Part shown: in pieces, positions 47,262-58,234 of the stretch | Position numbering within the stretch: position 1 is the stretch's first letter | Layout: each line of letters starts with the position of its first letter | Assembly (NCBI GenBank): GCA_914767715.1 | Contig: OU612069.1 | Coordinates: 16,303,387 to 16,367,386 of the forward strand | DNA from: Membranipora membranacea | Lineage: Eukaryota; Bryozoa; Gymnolaemata; Cheilostomatida; Membraniporidae | Reading direction: 5' to 3' | DNA: 64,000 bases | Translations under genes and position numbers: made by a program | The notes under the pieces: model-generated | What the model was told of the DNA's origin: nothing | Seen by the model: the letters and a program-made list of their open reading frames with translations, nothing else | Databases searched by the model: none

Positions 47262-50200
47262 ATGAGGATTGAGGCAGGAGAAGCTGGGAAACAGCAGGAA
47301 ACTGAGCTGCTCTTGAGTAGCTCGAAACATAAAGATAAATCACTAAAGGAGCGGTTTTGGCGGTATGGGATACTGATATGTTCATCCCTGAGCTATGCAT
47401 TATCTTCTGGATTCAGCTTTGGAATTGCTGGATCGCTCACAGTGGTAAACAGCGTACGCTTTGATATCAGCCTACAGAGAGCAAGCTGGTCTGTAGCAGT
47501 ACACACTGTCTTTTTTCTCATGATGAGTAAGTACCTATGAACTGTATATTTTATAGGGAACCTAATAATGTGGATATTTTATCGCCTTCTACCTTCGGCT
47601 GTCAGTGAGTTCATGTATATTCAATTGGAATAGCTGAGCCAAATTTAGATTGATTAAAACGTTCCATTTCAGGCAATTTCAGACAGTTCTTTTATTTTTG
47701 AGAGATTACACAATTATGTAAAAAAAGTTCAGATGTTTACAGTTCAGGATTCCTTTGATAGGTCTGGTTACCTCTCTGCAAAGTTCTAAGGCCCGATGCT
47801 AAAACAGGCTTTGGATCCTGGGGATTAACCCCTAAATCCAACAAGGGGCTTACAATATCAAACTGGTACCCTCAAGGTTTTTTGCGCCTCCCCTACCATT
47901 TTCCCTAAAGTCCGGATCTATTTGTCGCATTGATTCATACATTGATATGATATCAAAATCTTGTGATCATGGGATCGTAATGTTATGATTAATTCTAGGT
48001 CCGCTCTCTGCAGTATTAGCTAAGCTGGTCTCCATCAGAAAAGTCCAGATGCTTGGTTGCGTCATGTCAATCCTAGGAATTGGGCTATGCGGATTTGCGA
48101 CAGAGCATTGGCATATCATTCTTCTATTCGGCATAGTTGCAGGTATAAGATTATGGCATTATGGCTTCTTCCTAGAAACATGATTTGTTGAAGACAAGAT
48201 TTTGAGTTTAGAAAGTATCTTGTAATGAATCTTACTCTTATAAACCATTAGTCTGTGCTACACACTAGGTCTTAATTTTATCACTATATTAGACGCCCCC
48301 CTCCTAAATCTTCCCAGTTGGCACGTGATTACGAGCCGCCTGTATAAAAAGTGTTATCAAGGTGACTTGTTTATGAGTAACTCTGAACATGTATTCCTGG
48401 TAGATTAGCATACATTTTTCATGTTCTATTTAGCTTGTATTTTTCAAAGTATTATTATTATCAAGAATTCTGAAATTTTAATCAAGTTGATGAGAAATTT
48501 TTCAAAGTGGTGGTGACCCTGATGTAGAACTAGTTTGTGACAACGTAATGATAATCATGTACCTTCCCTGAGAGAAAAACAGTGTCCTGCCTTCACTGAA
48601 TCCCTATCCTTTAATGAAGTTACTACTGTCTGCTATCCATTTGTCACAAAAAACTAGGGCTGGGAAAAAAATCGCGTTATTTAGAAAATTAACGCGATTA
48701 ATCCATATAAAGATTAATATGATTATCTCAAAGATTAATGTTTATATTTGAAAAAAAGGCCAATGAGAACATGCAATATCGAGATGACAAGTATAGGTTT
48801 ACATTTACATGTAGCTATAAAAATAATGACTCAATCACTCAACAAAAGTTTCATATTAGAGAGGAAAGATCATCATAAGTCTATATCTGTAAAAAAGATA
48901 TTTTTATTGCTCGATTTCTTCTTCGGTGAGTGGTCCTGTAATCAACCAGATGGGGAGATTAAAAGTAAGAGTAATTGCAGATAAACTGAACATGCCAAGA
49001 TTAAGATTAAGATCAATTTTCTTTAATCTTGCACAGCCCTAAAAAATCTAATCAAAATGCCATTCCATCAATAAATAGTTTAGCTCTGGTGACATCAACT
49101 GCGTTGCTTCTGCGTCGCCTTGCAACCAGGTGTAAACTGGGGGTGGAACGACAAGATAAGAAAATACAACAAAGAATTGTAATTGATATGTTTGCTGTAT
49201 ATATTTACATAAATCGGCACATTTGGATGGCTGTTCATTAGGGTCTGATAATTTTATTAAGTAATAAGAGAGAACTACACTGCAGTGAATGTAATGCTCT
49301 CCTGATTTCTTACCAGTGAAGCTGTCTCAGCCTCATAGGGCTGTGCTGATCACAGCGACCATACCTCTTGTATATTCAAGACTATGTACAAGGCAATTCT
49401 GGTGGTTCTACAGAAATTTGTTGTTGAGTCATAGACTAGCATGAGCATGAACTTCTAGCGTGTAGAAATGCACCAGTATTACTCCTATTAAAGAAAATGT
49501 CTACTTTAAATACCATTATCATCACATATAAATCAAGGGATTATCCCAAGACTTCAATTTCGTTAACTGGTTGCTACATCATTGCTACATTGAGGTAAAC
49601 ACGTAGTAGCTACATGTTCAATCGGTAGCACAACACCGTGATAAACTGTCCTGCCTCATTTAACAACGGACTAGTGGATACAAATAAAAAATATAATTAA
49701 ATTCCTTTTTTATTAGGAATAGGACTTTCCCTGGTTCGATGTTCCCTTCTCGGAATTTTGCCATATCACTTTGAGGAGCAAAGTCTTCACATGGCTATCG
49801 CTGCGGCAACTTGTGGGTACTTTGCTGGCTACTTGCTTGTACCTGTACCAGCTAGTTACCTGTTTATGACATACGGCTTCAATCATGCCATGCTCATAGC
49901 ATCTTCAGTGATGCTTCTGCATATCCCAGGTGTAATATTCTTCACACAAGGGGAAAAGTTTGTGAAAAATGAACCACACCATAAAGTAACCTCTCTCAGA
50001 AACAGCCTGTTTGAGATTCTTACAGACCTAAAGGTAATAATTTGACTCATATCCATGAAAATTTGCAGTCCCACAGAGTCGTTTTGGTTAACATCACCTA
50101 CGCTTAAACCACTGCTGCCACACAGCCAAATGTGTGCTTATAGAATGCTGTATATATAGCTCAAAACTAATACAATTAGGCTGCAATCTCAGCATTGGCA

Positions 50201-53199
50201 CCTAATGAGCAAATAATTTGCACAAACTGACCATCAAAATTAGGGTAAGAAATTAATTATCTACCGAAACAGGTGACGTAGTTCATAAGCTGGTGCATAG
50301 ATTTCATGCCCTCATTTTGAAGATCTGTTTGTGCAAATTATTTGCCTATTAGGTGACAGTTATGAGATTTTACTCTCAACTAATTATCTTGGAGCTATGC
50401 AGAATTCAATGAGCACAAATTTGCATGAGTGGCAGCAGTAGTTTAAGATGAAGGGTTGCTGATAATTCAATAGCCTGCTCTCTTATAAAATACAGTGCTG
50501 CCTAGCGAACATGTAACATTCAAATGCTTAAAAACTGTGTCGATATGGATCGATGTAAATGGTTGAGGTAAAGTGAATGACCATTTCTAATATGATTTTA
50601 GCTTTTACCCCTATCAAAACAGAACTCAGCCACCCCCTTGCAACTCGTGTGATGCGTTCTCCATCTCTGCGACACAATCCTTGATCCTGATTGATCGTGC
50701 AGATTTAGAGCTCATCATTCCTTTTTTTGAAATATTTTTTGTTGTTAAAGCATTTGTAAGGTTCAAGCAAATATTTTTCGTTTCAGTTATGGCTGATGTT
50801 GCTGTCCTCCTTTGTGAGGAAGGTTGGTTTCTCTGGTTACTTTACAATATACCAGGACTATGCTGATCATGAACTAAACCTATCACTTACAGATTCTGGC
50901 ACCGCAGGCACTGTATTTGGAGTGACAGCAATTATTGGATGTGCTGTTATATCTATAACACATGCATTTGGATGGAAATACAACAAGATCATAGCCCTTT
51001 CTCTATGCGCGGTATTGGCAGGAGGTGCCATCTGCTTGGTGTCGATAGCTCGTACCCAGGTATTGTTAAACTACATGGTCTGACATACCTAAACCAATTG
51101 TTATCTTTGTTAATATCTTCAGTCATCAGTATCACAGAGTAAGGATAAGCAGAGGGGACACTTCAATGATCGTTATAGTGCCTGCGGTTTTTATCCACTG
51201 GGGGAAATTCATCAATCTGGCCACCTGCCAATTTCAGAATATATATAAGTTACAGTTGAGTTTTGTCATGCAGACATAGCCACCTTTGATAGGTCATAAT
51301 TCATTCTGTATTTATCCTAAAGACTGATTTCTAACTTTTCTGAAATGTCCAATCTTCGAGCTATACACCATATTATTGTCATTTTTTGCTAGGTTACATA
51401 GGCTATGAGTAATCCAGGTTTTGAAAATGAGTTTTATCATATAGATTCACAAAGGGCTTAGGTCAATGCACGGACATTTCCTAATTTTGATGACCAGCCT
51501 ATCAATTGTCACATGTAAATTTATATGACAAAACTCATTTCAAAACCCTGGATTACTCTTAGCCTATGAATCCTAGCAAAAAATGACAATTATATGGTGT
51601 ATAGCTTGAAGCTTGGACATTCCAGCAAAATCGGAAATCAGTCTTTAGGATAAATACAGAATGAATTATGGCCCATCGAAGGTAGGGATGTCTGCAAGAA
51701 AAATGCCATTATAACATATAGAGATAATGAGTTTTTGGCATCAAGCTGATCACAATTTTTTTTTAGTGAATCAAAAACCGCAGGCACTATAACTATCATT
51801 GAACTGTCCTCTCTGTATATCCTTACTCTGTGTCAGTATCTATCTCCGATTCACACACACACACACATAAAATCAACTCAATCTGACAGGTATTTGATAT
51901 GGCTTTCTTCACCTAAGGTTTTTTACTTCATATTTGTAAGCACATGTATCAGATGGACAGGTGGTGGGTCCAGGAGATTCATGTTAATTTTTGTTGTATT
52001 TTCTATGCATCAGCCCTCTTCCGCTCTGAAATACATTAAATATCCTGAATTTCTAAAACTGCAACTATAGCCCGACTGACTACTACGGGAGGAGTTTTCG
52101 GCTTTCTACATCAAGAACATTTTTGTACAATCTTTAATGTCTTGGCCTCAGACAAAATGATTGTACTCATTTTTTTAACACACCAGCTATAACCGATCAT
52201 TTTGATTTACAAGATTGAGGATTTCAACAACATCAAAGTGCCAAATATTAATTTAAAATCATCGATCATTGCCAAATGAGAAATTTGAATTTTATAATTA
52301 GTCATTCTATGTTCGAGCAGTCATGAAAACAGGCTCTGTGACATGTATATTGAAAAGATAACTTTTCCTTTCACCCTTTGAATGGTCACTCTAATACATT
52401 GTGTGCAAGTGTGGCAGGTTTGAACTGCATATTTCAATGATTCAAATGATAAGCTATACTCCCTGATATCATTATCATTCTTTCTTGTTCAGAAAGAATT
52501 CTATATCTATAATGGATTCTTCGGACTATTCAATGGACTGTTATTTGGTAATCTGCTCGGCTTGGGAAGCGAAATTGTTGGCGAGCGAAACTTTGTGTTG
52601 ATGGTTGGTTTTGATGCATGTGCACAAGGAATCGGAGGATCAATTGGGCCTTCTACAGCTAGTGAGTATTGTATAATACCAATTCTTACCCTCATCTTCA
52701 TATTTACTCAGGCAGTCTACCTCACAGGTGGTATGGAAAGGACAGTCATGTCAATTTGCACTTATAATGACATGCCATTTGGCCATTCATCATAAACTCA
52801 CTCGACAACCTGAGTGTAAACCATTCACACACCTGAAGTTTTGTGGCATTTATGATCGGTATTTCTAATATAATTGGCAGAAAAACTGGCTTACAATATT
52901 TTCAGCAAATGGATTTGATGAGGTGTAAAATGGAAGCTAATATGCTTATCAATCGGACTCCACAGTGGTTGGAGAAAGAAACTTTTAAACTTCATGGTAT
53001 TTTGTCCAATTTTCACTTTTTACTCAATTTCTTTACAGGCTACTTGCAGGAAGATCTTAACTACAAAATTGGGATATTAGCATCAGGTGGTGCTTTTATA
53101 CTATGTGGAGTTGTCAATGCCCTCATCGGCCTCGTTAAGTATATCCAAAATCGTCCAAATAGTCAAAAGGACCTACATAGTGACACCTGTCAGCAATGA
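47262..53199 (+). CDS. Monocarboxylate transporter-like (SLC16-type MFS) gene, copy D, complete coding region
   Basis: Exons: 47262-47526, 47999-48142, 49717-50033, 50787-51059, 52493-52661 and 53039-53199, giving 442 residues from the conserved ATG. A four-base insertion in the leader (GGGGCATGCAAT) creates an in-frame ATG at 47,244 that would add six residues (MQYLAK). This is the most diverged copy: P-L-S-A-V and K-L-V-S in exon 2, A-R-T-Q at the end of exon 4, L-L-F-G-N-L-L-G in exon 5, and F-I-L-C-G plus K-Y-I-Q-N in exon 6. Exons 1 and 4 instead match copy B closely. Intron 2 has lost about 1.35 kb, and intron 4 has gained a 0.7 kb foldback. AATAAA follows at 53,283. It is the last copy of the array. 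All splice sites and the frame look intact. Confidence 0.9.
47807..47920. mobile_element. Remnant of CTCCCCTAG element, intron 1 of copy D
   Basis: Only the right half (from CTTTGGATCCTGGGGATTAA) of the element present at 15,701 is left. The self-pairing 5' 130 bases are deleted. Confidence 0.5.
48654..49041. mobile_element. Longer hAT-like element, copy D intron 2
   Basis: Same ends as in the other copies, but about 100 bases longer. It keeps CTGGGAAAAAAATCGCGTTA and AACGCGATTAATCC blocks missing in A-C, so this is the fullest version and A-C appear to share an internal deletion. Confidence 0.55.
50109..50441. mobile_element. CTGCTGCCAC miniature element, intron 3 copy D
   Basis: It carries the same 30-base internal deletion as copy B and is followed directly by the foldback empty site TTTAAGATGAAGG. 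Confidence 0.7.
51134..51832. mobile_element. 0.7 kb foldback element in intron 4 of copy D only
   Basis: The ends ACAGAGTAAGGATAAGCAGA and ...ATCCTTACTCTGTG are complementary, and the pairing extends over nearly the whole element as two arms of about 330 bp. TCAGTATC (51,126-51,133) is repeated at 51,833-51,840, a 7-8 base target duplication. Copies A-C have one TCAGTATC at the empty site. No coding capacity is present. Confidence 0.85.
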
Positions 53200-53282
53200 C
53201 CTTGAAACCTTAAGGCGTTAAGGTGACAGTCCTACTAGGCCATGTTTGGTATGGTTTTAAAGATCTCAGGCTGAAAAGTCAT

Positions 53283-53288
53283 AATAAA
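53283..53288 (+). promoter_or_regulatory. Poly(A) signal AATAAA, copy D
   Basis: 84 bases after the stop. It was formed at the junction of a deletion that removed about 400 bases present after the other copies, so it is not the same hexamer as in A-C. Confidence 0.5.
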
Positions 53289-54120
53289 TAAATATAATAT
53301 AGGACTGACCCTTTAAAGTCTTAAACTCCTATGATGGTTCTTATGTACTTTCTGCCATCTTTAAATATGTGGTGTTGGTACTGTTTTGTACTGAAATTGC
53401 AACCAGGCTACGGCTTTTGGTTTTACAAGAGTGTGGACCTAATATTGTACATCTGCTAATTAACTTCTTAAAGTCATTCTCTTTGATCAGCCGGTTGGGT
53501 TTGCTAAGGTTACTGTTTTGATATGCTTTGACAAGCTTGTCAGGCTTGTCAAGACAGGGTAGTTCTATGTATAGTTCTAAAAAAATTTAAAGCACCAAAA
53601 TATTGTGAGGAAAATAAATAATTTCGAAAGATGATGTTTGAGGCATTAGATAAGACTATAAAAGAATAACATCGAGTGTACAATTTATTCATCAGTTATG
53701 CAAGGACGACGGTGCATGAAGACTCATACTTGTAAGCTTTAGTTTCTTCAACAAACTTAAAATATGTTTCAAAGATGAATAGTTGATAACATGGTTAACC
53801 ACACTTGGGGCTGGTTGACGTAAGTTACTTAAGCTAAATAGACTTGAATGTCTCGCTCTCAGTGTTTATACCTGTGTCCAGACTGGTCTAAAATCATACA
53901 AGTTGTCATGCACTGATCTCTTCATCAAGATGATGGTCAGACACTGATCTCTATATCATACCAGTGGTCATAGACCGAGCTCTACGCTTGATACATTGAG
54001 CTGACAGTAGGGGCGCACATCTGAGATAAGGATAACCTTCACCTTGCTGTACTGTAGATCTGTGACTATGAGGTCTGTCCATTTTCTCAGGTATCACTGT
54101 AAGTAGCCAAGTAAGAATGG
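53289..54120. other. Truncated downstream spacer of copy D and right edge of the array
   Basis: The sequence matches pieces of spacer A (7260-7620, then 9165-9780) joined by deletions. Homology ends after AAGTAGCCAAGTAAGAATGG at about 54,120. A CTCF-like ACAGTAGGGGCGCAC remains at 54,004-54,018. Beyond this point the sequence is not repeated in the window. Confidence 0.7.
54004..54018 (+). promoter_or_regulatory. CTCF-like motif after copy D
   Basis: ACAGTAGGGGCGCAC, kept although most of the surrounding spacer has been lost. Confidence 0.25.
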
Positions 54121-54694
54121 CATATAAAAATAAGTATGGATTAGATCAGTCCCAGTACAGGGTTTTTAGCTAATTGTTTAATATAATCCATTTGGGAATT
54201 GAGCTTTCTTTTGCCAGGAGGGCATAACTCGGAGTAGGACTGGATGAGAGCATTATTTTTGTTTTCCATTGTTATCCAAAGTTATTGATTCATTTGGCAG
54301 ATCATACGGCTTGAGAGACATCTTTGATTATGGAATGCCAGCCTAATCATGTTTCGCAGGGGAAATTTTGAGCCTGAAGATCATGCTTTATAATCCACAA
54401 CTCCAAAATGATTCGTTCCTCTTGAAGGTGATTTATTTGAGCTTATTCCAAATAGTGTATTGAAAATCTTTTCATAACTAATTGCAGTCCATAATAATGG
54501 AAACATGCTGACATTCCATTCCGAATGCTTTTCATCATGTCTTTTGAAAATTGAGTAGGAATGAGTGAGAACTATCACTTCCTATATTATTTACTTTTAA
54601 AAAAGTGCCACATTTTATCTAATGCAAAGAAAAAGAAAATATGTTCAGACAGTCAAATAGTTTATTTGCCTAAAATTATCAAGCTGAATAAGAT
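54121..54694. other. Single-copy stretch with no feature seen
   Basis: AT-rich sequence to the right of the array boundary. It probably includes the 3' untranslated region of the minus-strand gene that ends at 54,695. No repeat or credible frame was found. Confidence 0.5.
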
Positions 54695-56313
54695 TTAACC
54701 TAAGTCTGAGTTCAAATGCGAGTTTGAGTACCAATCTGCGACCAAGTCCGAGTCTGATACCAAGTCCTTATCAGAATCCAAGTCAAACTCTAGATACCTA
54801 CCAGTTAGATGTTGGTACCTGTCTATAGGGTTGTAACTTCCGTAGCTCACTGCAGGAGCAGAATGAGGCCTTTTTATCCTCTGCTGTGGTCTGAGATGGC
54901 CCGTACTCTTGTGTATGCCTGCTAGAGAGGCTTCCAGTGCTCTTATTTTATCTTGATGATATCGTCTGAATATCTGTTCACTACGCGATATGTGTTCTAA
55001 CTGAAGCACTAAGCGTCTGTTCTCATCTGGTTAAAAAAAAATAAACCTACATAATCATTATTATATAGAACATAAGCATTTAGCGTTAGCATTGGTTTTA
55101 GCAATTAGCATTTAGCATTAGCATTGGTTTTAGCATTAGCAATTAGCATTTAGCACTTTGCATTAGCATCAGGCATTAGCATTGGTTTTAGCATTAGCAA
55201 TTAGCATTTAGCACTTTGCATTATCATCAGGTATTAGCATTGGTTTTAGCATTAGCAATTAGCATTCAGCACTTTGCATTAGCATCAGGCATTAGCTTTG
55301 GTGATGTAACTTAGCCTTGTCACGGCGGCTACCAAAACAATTGAAGTCGCCGTGTGACAAGATTAGATATAACTGCTTCAATCGAATCTGTAAATAGCAA
55401 TGGTGGTATCATTGTTTGGACTTTATGACAGTGTTATTATTAAGTCTAAATTAAACACACACCGATCATTTCACTATACCAGGCACAAAAATACTAACAT
55501 AACTAGACAGTTGTTATGTTATGTCCATTCTATGTATACTTGAACACACGATATAAGGATAAGTGGAAATCAGTTGACTTTTCTTTTTTGAATGTTTAAA
55601 ATTTATCCATTGCAGCGTAGATCAATTCATGAAACATATAGCTGGTAGTTGTAGGGATTATGTATGCCAAAAAAAAGGAGGTTATTGTGAATTTATCTGA
55701 CTATTTACATTTATTCATTTTAATAATTTAATATTATTCAGAATTGTAGATTAATTGAACAATTTGAGACAGCCTACAAACAACATACCAAGACATTGCC
55801 ACCATCCAAACAGTTACCATTTATACTCATCAATTAATCCAATTATTAAACTACACAGTGATGTCCAGCAAGCCACACAGTCTTTTACTGCTGCTTGGAT
55901 TAGCTGGACCGCTGATATATATCTATATATATAATATTATGTTATAATATAAATTCATAATAATGAGCTGGACTATTAAGGATATTTGTTCAATTAAACT
56001 CCCCTCAATACCATCAATGATTTAAATACTGCCTCTGGAAAGCTGTATATCTTTACCAAAACCTTCGGACTTTGTCATCAAAACAATAAAATTCACGCAA
56101 CCTACCTTCGTTCAGTTTGTTGATTAGTAAATCTTTTTGTAAAGTTGCTACTGCGGATGGATTAGAGAGGAATCTTTTACTCTGAGGTGGAGCTGGCTTT
56201 CTAAGTCCGCTGTTTGGGCGACGCTCTCGCAGCTGAGGAACAAAAGGAACATTTATACCTAGTTCGCAGTTACAGCGGCGTCTTGATAACATTCTATGGT
56301 GAAGGTTAGACAT
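54695..56313 (-). CDS. Two-exon gene for a 179-residue basic protein with RPHSAP motif, function unknown
   Basis: Exon 1 is 56313-56106 (ATG; donor GAAG|GTAGGT) and exon 2 is 55026-54695 (acceptor TTTTTTTTAACCAG; stop TAA). The phase-1 junction gives L-N-E-D-E-N-R-R. The product starts with a basic, cysteine-containing segment (MLSRRRCNCELG), then a proline-rich stretch (P-A-P-P-Q-S-K-R). A probable amphipathic coiled coil follows at about residues 55-100 (Q-L-E-H-I-S-R-S-E-Q through A-L-E-A-S-L), then a K-R-P-H-S-A-P-A-V motif and an acidic Asp/Ser tail. There is no signal peptide or membrane helix, so it is probably intracellular. RPHSAP-like motifs recur in some cilium- and cytoskeleton-associated proteins, but I cannot name a family. 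Two exons joining in frame with good splice sites is the main evidence that it is real. An upstream 5' exon is possible. Confidence 0.7.
55075..55298. repeat. GCATTAGCA-rich tandem repeat in the intron of the minus-strand gene
   Basis: A unit of about 63 bases (TTAGCATTTAGCACTTTGCA...CATTGGTTTTAGCATTAGCA) is repeated three to four times. It is itself built from 6-9 base TTAGCA/GCATTAGC words. Confidence 0.85.
55316..55360. repeat. Short inverted repeat next to the tandem array
   Basis: TTGTCACGGCGGCT and AGTCGCCGTGTGACAA pair around CCAAAACAATTGA. It is a GC-rich hairpin of about 45 bases in an AT-rich intron, possibly a tiny MITE remnant. Confidence 0.5.
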
Positions 56314-58173
56314 GATCGTGTCCTGTGTCTTGTTTGTTACCAGGCTACAACCACAGCCAGCTCTTGATGTTGTGTGGGAAGTCTAGAAAGACTAAAAGGA
56401 CAGTATCTTTACGCCCATTATTGCCATTTTGAACACCACTAAGGCCTAACTGCGGCTATTACCAAGTTAACCTCTCAACCACGTTGGTCCGAACTCTTGT
56501 GTGATGGTGGAAGCTCGATGAAAGTATCAATATATTCAATGTTGAATCACTTTCCTCAGACAATCAACAATAGACGGTGTCAGTTCTATGTCTTTTTAAC
56601 ACCTAGTCTTTGATGACGATAATTATTATGATACACTTTTTCATATAAGAAGCACCTCAATTCTAAAATTAATCAAGTGTCGAAAACAAAAGGTATCGAT
56701 GATAGATGAACGCAATATAGATAAAGACTTGTAGTGTGTATGTATTGATTTTATTGAGGAGCAGTTATAGTTCAGTGATCAATATTGATTACAATTAATA
56801 TGGTGGGGTCAGAAATTCATCATTTACAGACTGCAACAAGTATAGCCTATTCATATTTATGCACCAATTGATAATTATCGACAGTTTTTCTGTTTCAATT
56901 GCACCTAGATGACCTTGTAATCGAAGTGCTCGAACAGCAATAATTTGACTTCAAAAACAAAAATAAAAATATCAGGGATAACAGGTTAATCATTAAAATG
57001 TAAAAATCATGAATTTGTTCCAAAATCAACTTGTTAGCTAGCAATTCAATATAGTGGAAGAAACCAGTTGCAGTGTGCTACTACTGAAATGCAAAGGTTC
57101 ACTTCTTTATCTGATCTTTATCAGCGTTGATGACACTCGGATCTGTGATCCTCTGTAGTCATATCCAGTAAAATGTCAGTAGTAACATCATCAACTTCAG
57201 GAATAAATAGAATTTGCTGGGATGGTTTACAGTAATCTGTAATATGTATTTGTCAACTTGGAGTTGGAGGCACATTTCACTACCGTTAGGAAGATGTAGT
57301 CTGGAGTTGTGTCCTCAAACGATCGGTAGTTTATCTTGTTTTATTTGCATCATATGATTGGGCTAAATCGTAATTTATGATCCAATGACAAACTGTATAA
57401 CAACTATAAAGGATTAAAAGAAAAATACATGGGCCGCTGATAGTAATGCAACCAGCCAACCAGGAAAAAAATTAAATATCCTGCAGCAATATAAATAAAA
57501 GGATTGAACAAATGAAGATCTCTGACTTGTGAAATGAAATGTATAATCATTCAGTAGATGTTTGAACTTGAGGTAGGTTAAAGTTGTAGCTGCTGTGAAC
57601 CATGAGTCACAGCTTACATTGGTGGTGTTCTCAAGTTCTTGCATCCATATAGTATACATGCTGCCAAGGACTAAGAGTCAAGAAAAAAAAGACATACTCA
57701 TACTCACTGGTCACTGGTGTCTTTTAGTCCTTGATTGATACTCATACTGCTATTACTATCAGTTTGACTGATCAAAGTATATTATTATGGCCCTTGGAGA
57801 ATCAAGGCTACTAGTGGGCTTGCTTACACATGAACCATGGGATGAGTAAACCTTTCTCTTTAAGGCACTTTTCATTACTAAACAAAATATAGTTACTATG
57901 CTGTAGTATGTTAGATAGGCCCTTGGGGCCTATGTCTGGGAGTGTGTCTCCGCACATGTACCAAGACACCTATGAGACTTGTATAACAAAAGGCCTTTTG
58001 TTTGGTGAACAAAGGAGTATTAATGGCAGGCAAAGTTTGCCTTGTCTGAATACATGTTTGATGTGTGTGATCGATTGATTGGTTGGGGGATCTGTTTGAT
58101 AGCCTCAGTTTTCCACTTTCGCTCCACTCATTTGTTTACCTGCATGTTTACCTGCAAGTTGGCAGGTTTCCAG
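56314..58173. other. Single-copy intergenic stretch
   Basis: This presumably contains the promoter of the minus-strand gene near 56,320-56,600. No TATA box, CpG-rich patch or repeat family stands out. A minus-strand open frame at 57,414-57,659 has no splice sites or domain to support it. Confidence 0.4.
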
Positions 58174-58234
58174 CGCCAGCCTCTCCAGCTGTGACATTAG
58201 AAACCGTTGTGCCACAATCGGTTTATCGTTCCAG
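58174..58234 (+). other. Possible 61-nt exon
   Basis: Bounded by acceptor TTTCCAG and donor CCAG|GTCAGC. One frame reads P-A-S-P-A-V-T-L-E-T-V-V-P-Q-S. Its phase does not fit directly onto the next likely exon at 59,283, so an intermediate exon would be needed, or the call is wrong. Confidence 0.2.

Noticed and set aside
55075-55298. CRISPR-like array
   Set aside because: Repeats are contiguous short words without unique spacers, and the genome is eukaryotic.
57414-57659. 81-residue minus-strand frame
   Set aside because: No splice sites, start context or recognisable domain; the hydrophobic end reads through an AT-rich and A-run sequence.
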